A DNA stretch of 64,000 bases. Origin: Thiohalocapsa sp. ML1. Its GTDB lineage: Bacteria; Pseudomonadota; Gammaproteobacteria; Chromatiales; Chromatiaceae. The stretch lies in contig NZ_JABX01000013.1 of assembly GCF_001469165.1 (NCBI RefSeq), forward strand, positions 1 to 64,000, given 5' to 3'. The number at the start of each line of letters is the position of its first letter. The first letter of the stretch is position 1. The translations under genes and the position numbers were made by a program. Positions 1 through 11,022 of this stretch are shown here, in pieces. Under the pieces are notes generated by a model. That model had not been told where the DNA came from. It made no database searches and was given only the letters and a program-made list of their open reading frames with translations.

Positions 1-40
1 GCTTGACGACGCCAAAGGCTTGCAGATGCGTCAAGTTTCG
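1..40. repeat. Dispersed module beginning GCTTGACGRCGCCAAA
   Basis: The first 40 bases (GCTTGACGACGCCAAAGG, then TTGCAGATGCGTCAAGTTTC) recur almost exactly, in reverse complement, at 25520-25558. Shorter pieces are at 26942-26958 and 28432-28456. In each place the module lies next to a hexamer or heptamer array, so it looks like one block of a composite intergenic repeat. The ends TTGAC and GTCAA are complementary, so it could fold. No coding potential is seen. Confidence 0.7.
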
Positions 41-65
41 ACGGGCGTCGGACCGGCCAGGCGCG

Positions 66-163
66 TCGGGATCGAAATCGGGATCGGGATCGGTTGGCGC
101 TCGGTTCGATTTCGATAGCGATTTCGATAGCGATGGGCAGGGCTCGTCGGTCTGAGGCGTTTG
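66..163. repeat. Hexamer composite repeat, copy 1
   Basis: A run of GGGATC/GAAATC hexamers (67-93) is followed by a short core (GGTTGGCGCTCGGTTC) and then by GATTTC/GATAGC hexamers to about 135. The flank GGCTCGTCGGTCTGAGGC closes it. The same core and flank are found at 12257-12350 and, partly in reverse complement, at 26960-27180. It lies just downstream of the 3' end of the minus-strand SIMPL gene. Function is unknown. Confidence 0.8.
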
Positions 164-168
164 CCTCT

Positions 169-888
169 CTAGTCCGAGAGGTAATATTCCACCGTCGACA
201 CCACCCGGACCTTCTTGATGTAAGGGGTGTTGCTGTCGCGGTCTTCGATGCTGAATAGTCCCTGGCTCGCGCGCCGGATCTTGCCGAGCTTGCTGTCGGA
301 GTCCGCCGCGAACTTGGTCGCGACCTCGCGGGCGTTCTGCGTCGCGGCCTCGATCATCTCGGGCTTCAGGTCGTTCAGGCCCGTGAACAGGAACTGCGCC
401 GTGGCGCCCATGCCGGAGCCGCCGAGGGTAATGCCCTGCTTGCCCAATTCCGCGAGCTGTGTCGAGGCCTCGCGTACGCGCTCCACGTCGTTGGTGTAGA
501 CGGTAATCGTGGACGTCGCCGTGTAGCGGAACGGCGAGTCGTTGCTGCTGTAGCCCTGCGCCTGGCGGTCCAGGATGGCGGGCGGCGAGGTGCTGATCGC
601 CTCCGCCGCGAAGCCCTGCTTGGCCAGAAAGTCCATGATCCGAGCGTTGTTGCGCTCCACGGTGGCGTAGAGATTCGCGACGTCGTTGTCGACGTCCGTG
701 AACGTGATGGGCCAGATGGCGATGTCCGCCGGCGCCTCGCGCTCCGCGAGGCCCTTGACGGTGACGCTGCGCTCCATGCCCTTGACCCTCAGCGCCCCCT
801 GCGTCGCCCAGTAGCCCAAGCCGATGAGGCCGACGCAGAGGAAGGCGCCGAGCACGAAGGCGGCGATGATGCTGCGCGAATCGTTCAT
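169..888 (-). CDS. SIMPL domain (DUF541) protein, membrane-anchored
   Basis: The 239-residue product has one hydrophobic N-terminal segment (about residues 8-30), which should act as an uncleaved anchor or signal peptide. A SIMPL/DUF541 domain follows, recognisable from the opening ERSVTVKGLAEREAPADIAIW stretch (shortened: SVTVKGLAEREAPAD) and the later YTATSTITVYT and VRVVSTVEYYLSD strands. Members of this family are periplasmic or outer-surface proteins linked to oxidative-stress tolerance in some bacteria, but their biochemical role is not settled. The ATG at 888 is preceded by a GGAG ribosome site. It stands alone, about 100 bases downstream of recN in the same direction. Confidence 0.85.
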   Translation of the reverse strand: MNDSRSIIAAFVLGAFLCVGLIGLGYWATQGALRVKGMERSVTVKGLAEREAPADIAIWPITFTDVDNDVANLYATVERNNARIMDFLAKQGFAAEAISTSPPAILDRQAQGYSSNDSPFRYTATSTITVYTNDVERVREASTQLAELGKQGITLGGSGMGATAQFLFTGLNDLKPEMIEAATQNAREVATKFAADSDSKLGKIRRASQGLFSIEDRDSNTPYIKKVRVVSTVEYYLSD

Positions 889-910
889 GTTCTGTGATTC
901 TCCGAGTATT

Positions 911-992
911 GTGGTTGCTCTCGTGTGGTTGCTCTCGTGTGGTTGCTCTCGTGTGGCTGCTCTCGTGTGGCTGCTCTCGTGTGGCTGCTCTT
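911..992. repeat. 14-bp tandem repeat (GTGGYTGCTCTCGT) x ~6
   Basis: Six consecutive 14-bp units start at 911, 925, 939, 953, 967 and 981. The first three read GTGGTTGCTCTCGT and the last three GTGGCTGCTCTCGT, so the array has grown in two steps. The final unit is cut short and contains the recN stop codon (TAA on the minus strand at 991-993). The array fills almost the whole recN-SIMPL spacer. Confidence 0.9.
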
Positions 993-2658
993 ACCCCGCC
1001 CCGCGCAGCATCTCTGCCGCATGGGCGCGGGTCGTGGCGGTGATCTCGGTGCCGCCGAGCATACGCGCGATCTCGTCGATGCGCGCGGCGTCCGCCAGCG
1101 GTGCGATCTCGGTGTAGGTCTGGCCGTCGACGGCGCGCTTGTGCACCTTGAGCTGCCTATGCGCCTGCGCGGCCACCTGCGGCAGGTGGGTCACGCAGAG
1201 CGCCTGGCGGGCGTCGCCCAGGCGGCGCAGCAGGCGGCCGACGATCTCGGCGACGCCGCCGCCGATGCCCACGTCCACCTCGTCGAACACCAGGGTCGGG
1301 ATGCTGCCCAGCTCCGCCGTGGCGACCTGGATCGCGAGGCTGATGCGCGACAGCTCGCCGCCGGAGGCGACCTTCGCGAGCGGCTGCAGCGGCTGGCCCG
1401 GGTTCGCGCTCACCTGGAAGGCGATGCTGTCCAGGCCGTGCGCGCCGACGCCGGCGTCGTCGCCCGTCTCGACGGCGACGGCGAACTGCCCGCCGCCCAT
1501 GCCCAGCTCCTGCATGAAGCCCGTCACCGCCTCGCCCAGGCGCGCGGCGGCGGCGCGGCGGGCCGCGCTCAGCGCGGTGGCCGCCGCGAGCAGCGCCCGC
1601 TGCGCGGCGGCACGGTCCGCTTCCAGCGTGCCCAGGGCCTGGTCGTCCTGCGCCAAGGTGTCGAGCTCCGTTTGGCGCTCGGCGAGGGTGTCGGCGAGCT
1701 GCGCCGGCAGGATGCGGTATTTGCGCGCGAGGTCGTGGATGCGCGTGAGTCTCGCCTCGACCTCGGCGAGCCGGCCGGGGTCCATGTCCAGGTCGTCGAG
1801 GTACTGGCGCAGGTTGCTCGCGGCCTCGGCCACCTGCACCGCGGCGGCGTCGATGAGCTCGGCCGTGTCGGCGAGCTTGGGGTCGATGGCGGCGAGCCCG
1901 GCCAGCTCGGAGCCGGCGTGCCCGAGCTGGTCGCGCAGCGCGCCGTCGCCGTCGTAGAGCAGCTCCACCAGCGCCGCGGCGGTGCCCTGGAGCTCGCCTA
2001 GGTTCGCAAGCCGGCGCTGCTCGGCGTCGAGTGCGTCCAGCTCGCCGTCGGCAAGGTTGAGGTCGGTCAGCTCCTGCACCTGAAAGCGCAGGAGATCCAT
2101 GCGCTCGGCGCGCTGGTCGCGAGCGGCGGTCAGCGTGCGCCAGCGGGTGTCCAGCTCGCGCCAGCGCCGGTGCAGGTCGGCCACCGCGGCGGCCTCGGCG
2201 AGCTGGCCGCCGTAGGCATCGAGCAGCGCGCGCTGCGCCGCCGGGCGCAGCAGCGACTGATGCGCGTGCTGACCGTGGATGTCCACGAGCAGGTCGCCGA
2301 GCGCCTTCAACTGCGCGCTGCTCGCGGCGCTGCCGTTGATGAAGGCGCGCGCGCGGCCCTCGCGCACCAGCACGCGCCGGATGATGCAGTCCTCGCCGTC
2401 GTCGAGGGCCTGCTCGGCGAGCCAGGCCCGCGCCGCCGGGCAGCGCGCGAGATCGAAGCCCGCCGTCACCTCCGCGCGCTCGCAGCCGCTGCGGATCATG
2501 CCGGCGTCAGCCTTTTCGCCGAGCGCGAGGCCCAGCGCATCGATGAGGATGGACTTGCCGGCGCCGGTCTCGCCGGTGAGCGCGGTCATGCCGGCGGTGA
2601 GGTCCAGCTCCAGCGCGCTCACGATGACCAAGTCCCGGATGGCGATGTGCGTCAGCAT
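991..2658 (-). CDS. recN: DNA repair protein RecN
   Basis: RecN is an SMC-like ATPase that acts at DNA double-strand breaks in recombination repair. The 555-residue product starts with the typical MLTHIAIRDLVIV and carries a Walker A motif GETGAGKS at residues 29-36. A long central region of alternating Leu/Glu/Arg heptads fits a coiled coil. The C-terminal half has a signature region (KVASGGELSRISLAI) and a Walker B (TLVFDEVDVGIGG). Length is normal for the family. It begins 24 bases after nadK stops, and the nadK-recN order is common in gammaproteobacteria, so they are probably co-transcribed. Confidence 0.97.
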   Translation of the reverse strand: MLTHIAIRDLVIVSALELDLTAGMTALTGETGAGKSILIDALGLALGEKADAGMIRSGCERAEVTAGFDLARCPAARAWLAEQALDDGEDCIIRRVLVREGRARAFINGSAASSAQLKALGDLLVDIHGQHAHQSLLRPAAQRALLDAYGGQLAEAAAVADLHRRWRELDTRWRTLTAARDQRAERMDLLRFQVQELTDLNLADGELDALDAEQRRLANLGELQGTAAALVELLYDGDGALRDQLGHAGSELAGLAAIDPKLADTAELIDAAAVQVAEAASNLRQYLDDLDMDPGRLAEVEARLTRIHDLARKYRILPAQLADTLAERQTELDTLAQDDQALGTLEADRAAAQRALLAAATALSAARRAAAARLGEAVTGFMQELGMGGGQFAVAVETGDDAGVGAHGLDSIAFQVSANPGQPLQPLAKVASGGELSRISLAIQVATAELGSIPTLVFDEVDVGIGGGVAEIVGRLLRRLGDARQALCVTHLPQVAAQAHRQLKVHKRAVDGQTYTEIAPLADAARIDEIARMLGGTEITATTRAHAAEMLRGAG

Positions 2659-2682
2659 GCGGTTACCACTCGGCTGTGCGGT

Positions 2683-3591
2683 TCAGCAGGCGCCATCGCC
2701 GCGCCCCGGGCCGCCCCAGCCGAGCTTCGCGCGCAGGATGCTGTAATGGTCGTGGCCGTGCGGGTGCAGCAGCTTGAGCCGGTGCTGGCTGCGGCGAATG
2801 ACGATCGCGCGCCCCTCGGCCAGCGGCAGGTTGATCTGCCCGTCGCAGGTGAGGCGCACCTGCTCGTGCTCGAAGTCGCGGATGCGCAGCTCAATGATGC
2901 TGTCGCCGCCCACCACCAGCGGGCGGTTGCTCAGCGTATGCGGGCAAATGGGCACGATGAGCAGCGCGTCCAGCGCCGGGTGCACCAGCGGCCCGCCGCC
3001 GGACAGCGCATAGGCCGTCGAGCCCGTCGGCGTGGAGACGATGACGCCGTCGGAGCGCTGGGCGTTGACGAACTGGCCGTCGATCCAGGTCTCCAGCTCG
3101 ATCATCCGCACGCTGTTCCATTTGTGCACCACGATGTCGTTCACGGCGCGGCCGGCGACGCCGTCGGTGCTCACATCGAGCAACGCGCGATCGTCCACAT
3201 GGTATTCGCCGGCGAGGATCGCATCCAGGTGCTGCTCCAACTGGTCCGGCGAGATGTCCACCAGGAAGCCGAGCCGGCCCAAGTTGATGCCGAGCAGCGG
3301 CACGCCGGCGTCGGCCAGCTCGCGCGCGGCGTGCAGCAGCGTGCCGTCGCCGCCCACCACGATGATCAGATCGCAGGTGCGACCCAGCTCGTCGATGGCC
3401 AGGGGCGCGGCGGCGGCCGGGTCGGTGCCGCCGTCAGTGTCCGCGTGCAGCAGCGCGCCGGCGGCGATGGGCTCCAGGTGCAGCGCGACATCGCGCGCGC
3501 GCAGATGCGCCGCGAGGCGAGCGATGGTCGCCCCGACCTGCGGGTCCGCGTGCTGCTTGCCGATGATGCCGGCGCGTTGAAAACGGTGCAT
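2683..3591 (-). CDS. nadK: NAD kinase
   Basis: NadK phosphorylates NAD to NADP in the cytoplasm. The 302-residue protein has the family's GGDGT motif (VVGGDGTLLHAA), the NDIVVHK segment and the TPTGSTAY substrate-binding loop. An open frame continues 64 codons upstream of the chosen ATG at 3591, but that stretch encodes low-complexity sequence from the CGCACTT repeats. The protein similar to known NadK starts at MHRFQRAGIIGK. recN follows 24 bases downstream. The hrcA promoter lies in the opposite direction about 200 bases away. Confidence 0.95.
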   Translation of the reverse strand: MHRFQRAGIIGKQHADPQVGATIARLAAHLRARDVALHLEPIAAGALLHADTDGGTDPAAAAPLAIDELGRTCDLIIVVGGDGTLLHAARELADAGVPLLGINLGRLGFLVDISPDQLEQHLDAILAGEYHVDDRALLDVSTDGVAGRAVNDIVVHKWNSVRMIELETWIDGQFVNAQRSDGVIVSTPTGSTAYALSGGGPLVHPALDALLIVPICPHTLSNRPLVVGGDSIIELRIRDFEHEQVRLTCDGQINLPLAEGRAIVIRRSQHRLKLLHPHGHDHYSILRAKLGWGGPGRGDGAC

Positions 3592-3728
3592 GTCCCAGCG
3601 GGGCCTGTGCCGAAGCGGCGCCGCGACCGGGCACTGAAGCCCCGACGGCGCGTGCCGACGGTAGCACGCGCCCGCAACCGCGCCAACAACCGCGACCGCA
3701 CCAATCCCGCACCCCGCACTGTGCACTG

Positions 3729-3788
3729 CGCACTTCGCACTTCGCACTTCCCCCGTACTTCGCACTTCCCCCGTACTTCGCACTTCCT
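3729..3788. repeat. CGCACTT heptamers grading into 18-bp tandem repeat
   Basis: Three CGCACTT heptamers (3729-3749) run into two 18-bp units CGCACTTCCCCCGTACTT (3743-3760, 3761-3778) and a partial third. The array ends only about 10 bases before the -35 box of the hrcA promoter, so it occupies the region where an activator would normally bind. It is transcribed from neither gene as far as can be seen. Confidence 0.85.
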
Positions 3789-3797
3789 ACCCAACAG

Positions 3798-3826
3798 TTG
3801 ACACCCGGGGTGCCGAGCCCTAGATT
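3798..3826 (+). promoter_or_regulatory. Sigma-70-type promoter of hrcA
   Basis: A consensus -35 box TTGACA (3798-3803) is separated by exactly 17 bases from TAGATT (3821-3826), a good -10 box. Transcription should start near 3833, at the left edge of the CIRCE operator. A bound HrcA would therefore block the polymerase directly. Confidence 0.8.
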
Positions 3827-3834
3827 GGCGGCCC

Positions 3835-3861
3835 TTAGCACTCGGGCTATCAGAGTGCTAA
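3835..3861. promoter_or_regulatory. CIRCE operator (HrcA binding site)
   Basis: The sequence is TTAGCACTC (3835-3843), a 9-base spacer, then GAGTGCTAA (3853-3861). This is a perfect match to the CIRCE consensus, with the standard spacer length. It overlaps the predicted transcription start and lies about 90 bases upstream of hrcA, so hrcA and probably the grpE-dnaK-dnaJ genes behind it are HrcA-repressed and heat-inducible. Confidence 0.97.
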
Positions 3862-3950
3862 CACCGGGCCGGCGCCGGCGCCCCAGCCGCGCGCCCGAGC
3901 CTTCGCGAACAAGTCTTGCCAACCCGACGTACACGGACAATTACAGTCCC

Positions 3951-5033
3951 ATGCCCAGCAGCCCTCCGCGCTCCGGCGATCCGCAGATCTCGCTGTCCAG
4001 CGGCGGGCAGATCAGCGAGCGCGCGCTGCATTTTCTGAAAGCGCTCATCGAGCGGCATATCCGCGACGGTCAGCCGGTGGGCTCGCGCACCCTCGCCCGC
4101 GATGCAGGTCTGGACCTGAGCCCGGCGACCGTCCGCAACGTGATGTCGGACCTGGAGGATCTTGGGCTGGTGTCCTCGCCGCACACCTCCGCCGGGCGGG
4201 TGCCGACCGTGTCCGGCTACCGGCTCTTCGTCGACACCCTGCTCACCGTCTCGCCGATGGATGATGCGTTGCTGACGGAGATGCGCTCCGGCTTCGCGCC
4301 CGGGGCGGAGTCCAAGGCGCTCATCGAGTCGGCATCAAGGCTCTTGTCCGGCGTCACGCACCTGGCCGGCGTTGTCATGGTGCCCCGGCACGAGCGCGAG
4401 ATGTTCCACCAGATCGAATTCCTGAAGCTCTCCGGCACGCGGGTGTTGACCATCCTGGTCACGGCCGACGGCGAGGTCCACAACCGCATCATCCACACGG
4501 AGCACGAGTACTCGCCGTCGCAGCTCCAGCAGGCGTCGAACTACCTGACGGAGCTGTTCTCAGGCCTCGACATGCGCGAGGTCCGCAAGCGCCTGCTGGA
4601 GGACCTGAAGCAGACCCACCGGCGCATGGACGAGCTGATGATGCGCGCCATGGCGATGGCGCAGAGCCTGGTGGCGGCCGCCGAGCCCCGTGACGACGTC
4701 ATGATCGCGGGCCAGACCAACCTGCTGGAGTTCGCCGAGCTCGCGAACATGGAGCGCTTGAAGCCGCTGTTTCAGGCCTTCACCGAAAAGCGCCAGATCC
4801 TGGATCTGCTCGACCGTTGCATTGAGGCGGACGGGGTGCAGATCTTCATCGGCCAGGAGTCCGGTTTCGAGCTGCTCGACGATTGCAGCCTGGTGACCAC
4901 CACCTACCGCGTCGAGGATCGGATCCTGGGCGTACTCGGCGTCATCGGGCCGACGCGCATGGATTACCAGCGGGTCATCCCGATCGTCGATGTGACCGCC
5001 AAGTTATTGGCCGCGGCATTGCGTCAGCCCTGA
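3951..5033 (+). CDS. hrcA: Heat-inducible transcription repressor HrcA
   Basis: HrcA binds CIRCE and represses chaperone genes; its folding depends on GroEL, which couples repression to heat load. The 360-residue protein has an N-terminal winged helix (about residues 15-80, with GSRTLARDAGLDLSPATVRN and SPHTSAGRVPT) and a C-terminal GAF-like dimerisation region ending in VIGPTRMDYQRVIPIVD. The frame is open 51 codons further upstream, but that would place the start within the promoter, so the ATG at 3951 is preferred. A perfect CIRCE lies directly in front, so the gene is autoregulated. Confidence 0.95.
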   Translation: MPSSPPRSGDPQISLSSGGQISERALHFLKALIERHIRDGQPVGSRTLARDAGLDLSPATVRNVMSDLEDLGLVSSPHTSAGRVPTVSGYRLFVDTLLTVSPMDDALLTEMRSGFAPGAESKALIESASRLLSGVTHLAGVVMVPRHEREMFHQIEFLKLSGTRVLTILVTADGEVHNRIIHTEHEYSPSQLQQASNYLTELFSGLDMREVRKRLLEDLKQTHRRMDELMMRAMAMAQSLVAAAEPRDDVMIAGQTNLLEFAELANMERLKPLFQAFTEKRQILDLLDRCIEADGVQIFIGQESGFELLDDCSLVTTTYRVEDRILGVLGVIGPTRMDYQRVIPIVDVTAKLLAAALRQP

Positions 5034-5165
5034 CCCGTTGCCGCACCATGCGTCATGACCGAAGGCCGAGTTCCGGGCGCTCGCCGCACACGCGAGTCAG
5101 GCAAGACGGCTGCTTGCCCTTGTCGGTCTGAGGCACGGCCCAATCAGCATTTGGAGAGTCGAGAC

Positions 5166-5777
5166 ATGAATTCGGAGCCAGATCGCCAACACCACAACGA
5201 GCCCGACGCCGCGGCCGCGCAGCCCGCCGAGCAAGCCGAGCGCGCCGAGCCGGAGCCTGGCATGGAGACGGGCGAAGCCGCCGCGGCGGCGGAGCCCGAT
5301 CCGGACCCGGCGGCGCTGACGCTGCTGCTCGAGGACGCCCGCGCCCGCGCCGACCAGGCCCACGACCAGTTGCTGCGCACCCGGGCCGAGATGGAGAACA
5401 TGAGCCGCCGGCAGGCGAAGGAGCTGGAAAATGCCCACAAATACGCGCTGGAGGGCTTCGTCAAAGAGCTTTTGCAGGTGCGCGACAGCCTGGAGCTCGG
5501 CCATGCCGCCGCCGCGGCGCCGGACGCCGATGTCGTCAAGCTGCGCGAGGGCACCGCGCTGACGCTCAAGCTCCTCGGCGACGTGATGACCAAGTTCGGC
5601 GTCGAGCGCATAGACCCGGAGGGCGAGCCGTTCAACCCCGACTACCACCAGGCCATGTCCATGCAGCCGCGGGCCGACCTGCCGCCGAACACGGTCACCA
5701 CCGTGATCCAGAGCGGCTACGTGCTGAACGGCAGGCTGGTGCGCCCGGCCCTGGTGATGGTGTCGGCGCAGGCATGA
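5166..5777 (+). CDS. grpE: Nucleotide exchange factor GrpE
   Basis: GrpE releases ADP from DnaK and so resets the chaperone cycle. The 203-residue product has an acidic, Ala/Pro-rich N-terminus (about 1-55), a long helix with the conserved RTRAEMENMSRRQAKE region, and the C-terminal beta domain with GVERIDPEGEPFNPDYHQAMS and VLNGRLVRPALVMVS. The start at 5166 is chosen because GGAGAG lies just upstream and because the longer frame adds an unrelated Arg-rich leader. It sits between hrcA and dnaK, the usual order. Confidence 0.96.
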   Translation: MNSEPDRQHHNEPDAAAAQPAEQAERAEPEPGMETGEAAAAAEPDPDPAALTLLLEDARARADQAHDQLLRTRAEMENMSRRQAKELENAHKYALEGFVKELLQVRDSLELGHAAAAAPDADVVKLREGTALTLKLLGDVMTKFGVERIDPEGEPFNPDYHQAMSMQPRADLPPNTVTTVIQSGYVLNGRLVRPALVMVSAQA

Positions 5778-6013
5778 CCACGCCTCGGCAAGCGTCTCGC
5801 CCCGGTGCTGCGCCCGGCCCGACCGGGCGCGTGCGGGGCCGCTGCGATCCGGACCTGACAGGGCGGTCACGTCCGCGGCGCTAAGCTGCGCAGTAGTCTT
5901 GAGAATTCCAAGGTTTTGCCCAACCTCCCCGGCAGTTTCGGCCGCAGCGCCGATGGTCGCCGCGGGGCGGGGCCAAGAGCAGATTGACAACGATTTCAGA
6001 CCGGAGAAACACC

Positions 6014-7960
<1,947 letters not shown>

Positions 7961-8097
7961 CCGACGGCGCCGGCCGGGCGGCTGCAACCGCTGCCCGCCG
8001 AGCCCACACTCCCAGGCGCGCGCCGTCGTCCGGCGGCGCGACCTGACCGATTTTCTCCCGGCTTGCCCCATCAGCCGCCGGCTGCTGACCCGAAACG

Positions 8098-9228
8098 ATG
8101 TCGCAACGTGATTACTACGAAGTCCTGGGCCTGAGCCGCAACGCCAGCGAGCAGGACATCAAGAAGGCCTTTCGCCGGTTGGCGATGAAGTTCCATCCCG
8201 ACCGCAACCCGGACGATGTCGACGCACTGGCCAAGTTCAAGGAGGCCAAGGAAGCGCACGACGTGCTGAGTGACCCCCGCAAGCGCTCCGCCTACGACCA
8301 GTTCGGCCATGCCGGCGTCAGCGGGCAGGGCGGCTTCGGTGGCGCCGGCGACTTTGGCAACGGCGCCTTCTCAGACATCTTCGGCGACGTGTTCGGCGAC
8401 ATCTTCGGCGGCCGTGCCGGCGGCCGGCGCACGCACCGCGGCACGGACCTGCGCTACGAGCTGTCGCTGACGTTGGAGGAGGCCGTCGCCGGCAAAGAAG
8501 TCAGCATCAAGATCCCCACCACCGTCGAATGCCACCACTGCGGCGGCAGCGGTGCCAAGCCCGGCACCAAGCCCAAGGAGTGCCCCACCTGCCACGGCCA
8601 CGGTCAGGTGCGCATGCAGCAAGGCTTTTTCTCGATCCAGCAGGCCTGCCCCGCGTGCCGCGGCAAGGGCACCGTCATCGAGGAGCCCTGCCGCCACTGC
8701 CGCGGCGTCGGCCGGCTGCGCGAAGAAAAGACCCTCGCCGTCAAGGTGCCGCCGGGTGTGGACACCGGCGATCGGATTCGCCTCGCCGGCGAAGGCGAGC
8801 ACGGCGAGCACGGCGGCCCCGCCGGCGACCTCTATGTCCAGGTCGTGGTGCAGGACCACCCGATTTTCACGCGCGAGGAGAGCCACCTCTTCTGCGAGGT
8901 GCCCATCAGCTTCGGCACCGCGGCCCTAGGCGGCGAGCTCCAGGTCCCGACGCTCACCGGCAAGGTCGTGCTCAAGGTGCCGCCCGGCACCCAGACCGGC
9001 AAGATGTTCCGCATGCGCGGCAAGGGCGTGAAGCCGGTGCGCGGCGGTCCCGTCGGCGACCTCATTTGCCGCGTCGTCGTCGAGACCCCGGTCAACCTCA
9101 CCGAGCGTCAGAAGGAGCTGCTGCGCGAGCTGGACGATTCCCTGACCTCCGGCGGCAAGCACCACAACCCCAACGCCACCGGCTGGCTCGACGGCGTGAA
9201 AAGCTTCTTCGAGAAGATGGGGCTCTGA
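8098..9228 (+). CDS. dnaJ: Chaperone protein DnaJ
   Basis: DnaJ delivers substrates to DnaK and stimulates its ATPase. The 376-residue product has a J domain (residues 1-70) with the essential HPD at 33-35, then a Gly/Phe-rich linker ([14 protein letters not shown]). Four CxxCxGxG zinc motifs follow ([32 protein letters not shown]) and then two beta-sandwich substrate domains. All key residues are present and the length is standard. It follows dnaK by 137 bases and closes the hrcA-grpE-dnaK-dnaJ cluster. Confidence 0.98.
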   Translation: MSQRDYYEVLGLSRNASEQDIKKAFRRLAMKFHPDRNPDDVDALAKFKEAKEAHDVLSDPRKRSAYDQFGHAGVSGQGGFGGAGDFGNGAFSDIFGDVFGDIFGGRAGGRRTHRGTDLRYELSLTLEEAVAGKEVSIKIPTTVECHHCGGSGAKPGTKPKECPTCHGHGQVRMQQGFFSIQQACPACRGKGTVIEEPCRHCRGVGRLREEKTLAVKVPPGVDTGDRIRLAGEGEHGEHGGPAGDLYVQVVVQDHPIFTREESHLFCEVPISFGTAALGGELQVPTLTGKVVLKVPPGTQTGKMFRMRGKGVKPVRGGPVGDLICRVVVETPVNLTERQKELLRELDDSLTSGGKHHNPNATGWLDGVKSFFEKMGL

Positions 9229-9310
9229 CACTGCGGGGGCCGCCGGCATCCTGCCTGCCCCTGGCCATGACGGCGCCCTTCCCTCAGCGCGGCAGCAGCC
9301 GGAGCCGGCG

Positions 9311-10312
9311 CTAAGCGTTGCGGCCTCGCCCCCACACGACCGCCAGCCCCGCGAGCACAATGCAGGCGCCGCCTGCGAGCTCCAGTGGGCCGAGCGCCTC
9401 GCCCGCCAGCAGCGCCGCCGAGACGGCGCCGACGATCAGCTCGAACAACAGCAGCACCGACGAGCGCTGCAACGGCAGCCGGGCGATGCCGTATTGGGTC
9501 GCGGAGATCATGCCGCTCATCCACACAAGGCCCACGAGCAGCGCCACGCCCAGCGCGGTCGGTGACGCGGACAGCGGCGAGCCCAGCGCCAGCGCGGCGG
9601 CAGCCGCCAACGGCGCCGCCAGCACCGCCGTCGCCAGGTTGCGCAGCGGCTCCGGCAGTCCGCGACCCGCGCGCAGTTGCACGTTGGTGAGCGCAAAGGC
9701 CAGCCCGGCGACCAAGCCCAGCAGGTCCGCCGGCAGCAGGGCGTCTAGCCCGCGCCCGTCGCCGGCACGCCAGGCATCTGCAAACAGCATCAGCACCGCG
9801 CCGCATAGCGCCAGCACCAGCGCCGGCACCGTCACGCGCAAGATGCGCTCCCCGAGCAGGACCCGCCCGAGCAGCACCGCCCACACCGGCGACAGGTAGA
9901 ACAGGATCAGCACCCGCGCCACCTCGCCGTGGATCATCCCCAAGCCGAAGGCGATGCCCGACACCGCCGCCGACAGCGCAATGCCCGCGAGCCGCCCGCG
10001 CGCCGCCAGCGCGTCGCGCCAGTGCCGCCGCGCCAGCACCCCGAGCGTCGCCGTCGCGCCGACGTAGATCACCGCCAGCGCCCACAGCCCGCCCAGCCCG
10101 GCCTGCTCCAGCCACCGCAACGGCAGCCAGTACAGGCCCCAGAGCGTGGAGCCCGCGAGCATGATGGGGATGACGCGCAACGGCGCGGGTGCGTTCGCTT
10201 TGGTTCGGCTCGGGGTCGTCACGGTGGCGTTCGGCTGCGTTGGGGACTCTTTCCACGCGCATATTGGAGCGGTTTGCGCAACAGGGCTCACTCTACCTTT
10301 GGCGAGGCTCAA
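9311..10312 (-). CDS. DMT/EamA-family transporter
   Basis: This polytopic inner-membrane protein has about ten hydrophobic segments in two similar halves, the layout of EamA (drug/metabolite) exporters. The first begins at VIPIMLAGSTLWGLYWLPLRW and the second half contains GIARLPLQRSSVLLLFELIVGAV. The first 45 or so residues are polar and unlike the family, so translation may begin downstream, at a GTG or at the ATG of MLAGST. The substrate cannot be told from sequence. It converges with dnaJ, 82 bases apart. Confidence 0.8.
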   Translation of the reverse strand: MSLAKGRVSPVAQTAPICAWKESPTQPNATVTTPSRTKANAPAPLRVIPIMLAGSTLWGLYWLPLRWLEQAGLGGLWALAVIYVGATATLGVLARRHWRDALAARGRLAGIALSAAVSGIAFGLGMIHGEVARVLILFYLSPVWAVLLGRVLLGERILRVTVPALVLALCGAVLMLFADAWRAGDGRGLDALLPADLLGLVAGLAFALTNVQLRAGRGLPEPLRNLATAVLAAPLAAAAALALGSPLSASPTALGVALLVGLVWMSGMISATQYGIARLPLQRSSVLLLFELIVGAVSAALLAGEALGPLELAGGACIVLAGLAVVWGRGRNA

Positions 10313-10530
10313 CCTCGCTGGTGCTCGGCGCCGATCTCCTTCAGCTCGGCGAAGCCTGCGAGGGCGCGGCCCTTATAGGCGACACCGATTGATTGGTCAT
10401 CCTGAAACGGGGGAAACGCCGAATTAATCTTGTGTTTCCCTTGCTCCAGGCGATGTCGCTATGAAGCGCGGGAACCCCCGGCGTGAACAGGCCGCGGGTG
10501 GGTGCGGTGTGAACGGCGCTCTCGCGGCGC

Positions 10531-10851
10531 TTAGTCGAGCTGCGCGATCACGCAGTCGATGGCCGCGTCGTTGTTGCCGCTGGGGTAGAAGCTGTTGATG
10601 GCGTCGCGGTAGGCGGCGGGGGTGAGGGTGCCGGCGCTGAGCTTGGCGGTTTCGTCGAGGAAGGTGACGTCGTCGTTGCTCACGTCCAGCAGGTAGTTGA
10701 TGGGCTGCTTGCCGATGCTGTACTTGCCGCAGGCGGAGGCGACTTGGTTGAGAAAGTCGTTGCTGCCAGGGCTTTCCGGGGCGATTAGGGTGCCGCTGCA
10801 GCCGGCTAGGGTGGCGAGCAGTGCGGCGGCGGTGAAGATGCGGTGCGCCAT
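10531..10851 (-). CDS. Small lipoprotein of unknown function
   Basis: The 106-residue product has a short positively charged N-terminus, a hydrophobic stretch and a lipobox ending in LATLAGC with the acylated Cys at 18, so it should be anchored to the inner or outer membrane. The mature part (GTLIAPESPGSNDFLNQVASA) has two further cysteines that could pair, and ends NNDAAIDCVIAQLD. No family is recognised. The frame continues upstream to 11028, but that part lacks a signal peptide, so the ATG at 10851 is used. It is divergent from darP. Confidence 0.7.
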   Translation of the reverse strand: MAHRIFTAAALLATLAGCSGTLIAPESPGSNDFLNQVASACGKYSIGKQPINYLLDVSNDDVTFLDETAKLSAGTLTPAAYRDAINSFYPSGNNDAAIDCVIAQLD

Positions 10852-11022
10852 GGGGGCCTCTGGTGCGTGGGCCGCGGTCCGCGGCGTTCTGTGGTGGCGG
10901 GTGTGCGCGCTGGCCCGGCGGCCGCTCGCCGGGCGCGAGCATAGCCGACGCGCCGTGCCGGGCTCCAGCCGCGGCGCGCAAAGCGCATCGTCGCGAGCGC
11001 CGGAATCGGCGACAATCCCTGC

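Noticed and set aside
5898-5925. Possible RpoH (sigma-32) promoter upstream of dnaK: CTTGAGA, 13 bases, then GCCCAACC
   Set aside because: The -35 part fits, but the -10 part lacks the CCCCAT core, and the CIRCE site upstream of hrcA already explains heat control.
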